6,184 nt of DNA from Prolixibacteraceae bacterium (lineage in GTDB: Bacteria > Bacteroidota > Bacteroidia > Bacteroidales > Prolixibacteraceae): contig SKHV01000290.1 of the NCBI GenBank assembly GCA_007116765.1, forward strand, positions 1 to 6,184, written 5' to 3'. The notes beneath the pieces are model-generated. The model made no database searches. It saw nothing but the letters and a program-made list of their open reading frames with translations, and was not told where the DNA came from. The translations under genes were made by a program, and so were the position numbers. The first letter of the stretch is position 1; each line of letters begins with the position of its first letter. Below are positions 5,643 to 6,184 of the stretch, piece after piece.

Positions 5643-6184
5643 ATGAACAGATTACAACAAAAATTTCAAGATAAAAAAGAAAACCTGTTGACCATTTATT
5701 TCACAGCGGGTTATCCTGAGTTGAACGATACAGGTACAATTATAAAAGAATTGGAAGCTGCCGGAGCCGATATAATTGAGGTGGGCATGCCGTTTAGCGA
5801 CCCCGTGGCCGACGGGCCAATCATTCAGGCCAGCAGCCTGAAAGCACTGCACAACGACATGAGTATTAAAGTACTTCTTGAGCAGCTTAAGGCCATCAAG
5901 AGCGAAGTAAACATACCCATTCTGCTAATGGGCTATATCAACCCAATTTGGAAATACGGTGTGGAAAAGTTTATGGCCGACTGTGAAGCTGCCGGGGTTT
6001 CGGGGCTCATTTTACCCGACATACCACTGAACGAATTTATAACCGACTACGAGGCAATGTATCAGAAACACAATTTAAGCAGTGTGTTCCTGATAACCCC
6101 GCAAACCAGCATCGAACGCATAAAAGCCTACGACGAAGCTTGCACGGGTTTCATTTACATGGTTTCGTCGGCCAGTACTACCGG
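5643..6184 (+). CDS. trpA: Tryptophan synthase alpha chain (3' end outside the window)
   Basis: An open frame of 180 codons that runs off the right edge. It is a TIM-barrel lyase that splits indole-3-glycerol phosphate into indole and glyceraldehyde 3-phosphate and channels indole to TrpB. The N-terminal part reads NRLQQKFQDKKENLLTIYFTAGYP; the signature IIEVGMPFSDPVADGPIIQ carries both catalytic acids, Glu46 and Asp57, eleven residues apart as in the family. LLMGYINPIWKYG and GLILPDIPLNEF follow, and the visible part ends at FIYMVSSASTTG, the phosphate-loop region. About two thirds of a usual 250-270-residue TrpA is present. ATG 5643 follows TTTTAAA and is the only sensible start. The gene follows trpB by 60 bases of repeat DNA. 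Confidence 0.96.
   Translation, partial: MNRLQQKFQDKKENLLTIYFTAGYPELNDTGTIIKELEAAGADIIEVGMPFSDPVADGPIIQASSLKALHNDMSIKVLLEQLKAIKSEVNIPILLMGYINPIWKYGVEKFMADCEAAGVSGLILPDIPLNEFITDYEAMYQKHNLSSVFLITPQTSIERIKAYDEACTGFIYMVSSASTT

Overview
The window is most of a tryptophan biosynthesis operon, all on the + strand. The order is trpE (last 16 codons), trpG, trpD, trpC, a class I SAM-dependent methyltransferase-like gene, trpF, trpB and trpA (5' 542 bases, cut by the window end). The proteins look like Bacteroidota: TrpD reads KHGNYG where the common motif is KHGNRS, TrpG reads RYHSWVV, start codons follow A-rich sequence rather than a Shine-Dalgarno box, and the base composition is moderate. A marine or anaerobic Bacteroidales/Marinilabiliales-type organism is my best guess, but this rests on recalled family resemblance, not on a search.

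Together the genes cover the steps from chorismate to tryptophan. TrpE/TrpG make anthranilate, TrpD adds phosphoribosyl, TrpF isomerises, TrpC closes the indole ring, and TrpA/TrpB release indole and condense it with serine. All catalytic residues I looked for are present, so the enzymes appear functional. The one gene without a known place in the pathway is the methyltransferase-like gene between trpC and trpF. It starts within about 31 bases of the trpC stop and is probably cotranscribed.

The unusual part is the spacers. Every junction except trpC/methyltransferase is built of short tandem repeats, of a different family at different junctions: TACTCAA (trpE/trpG), an octamer TAATGACT with a heptamer form AAATGAC (trpG/trpD, trpD/trpC, before trpF, trpB/trpA), CTRGATA and TTTCARG heptamers plus a 15-base GC-rich unit (methyltransferase/trpF), and CACAAAG (trpF/trpB). 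Most spacers are inverted: one orientation sits at the end of the upstream gene and the reverse complement lies before the next gene, so each could fold into a hairpin in the mRNA. The repeats also run into the genes. They supply the stop codons and last residues of TrpD, TrpF, TrpB and the methyltransferase, and they supply the start codon of trpF and candidate upstream in-frame starts for trpD and trpC.

In the TAATGAC arrays each unit carries a stop overlapping a start (TAATG). The arrays therefore form ladders of mini-ORFs leading from one gene's stop towards the next gene's start. This is the most interesting observation here. Whether it matters for translational coupling, or is only a by-product of the repeat sequence, cannot be decided from one locus. 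No tRNA, rRNA, CRISPR, transposase, convincing internal promoter or intrinsic terminator was seen.
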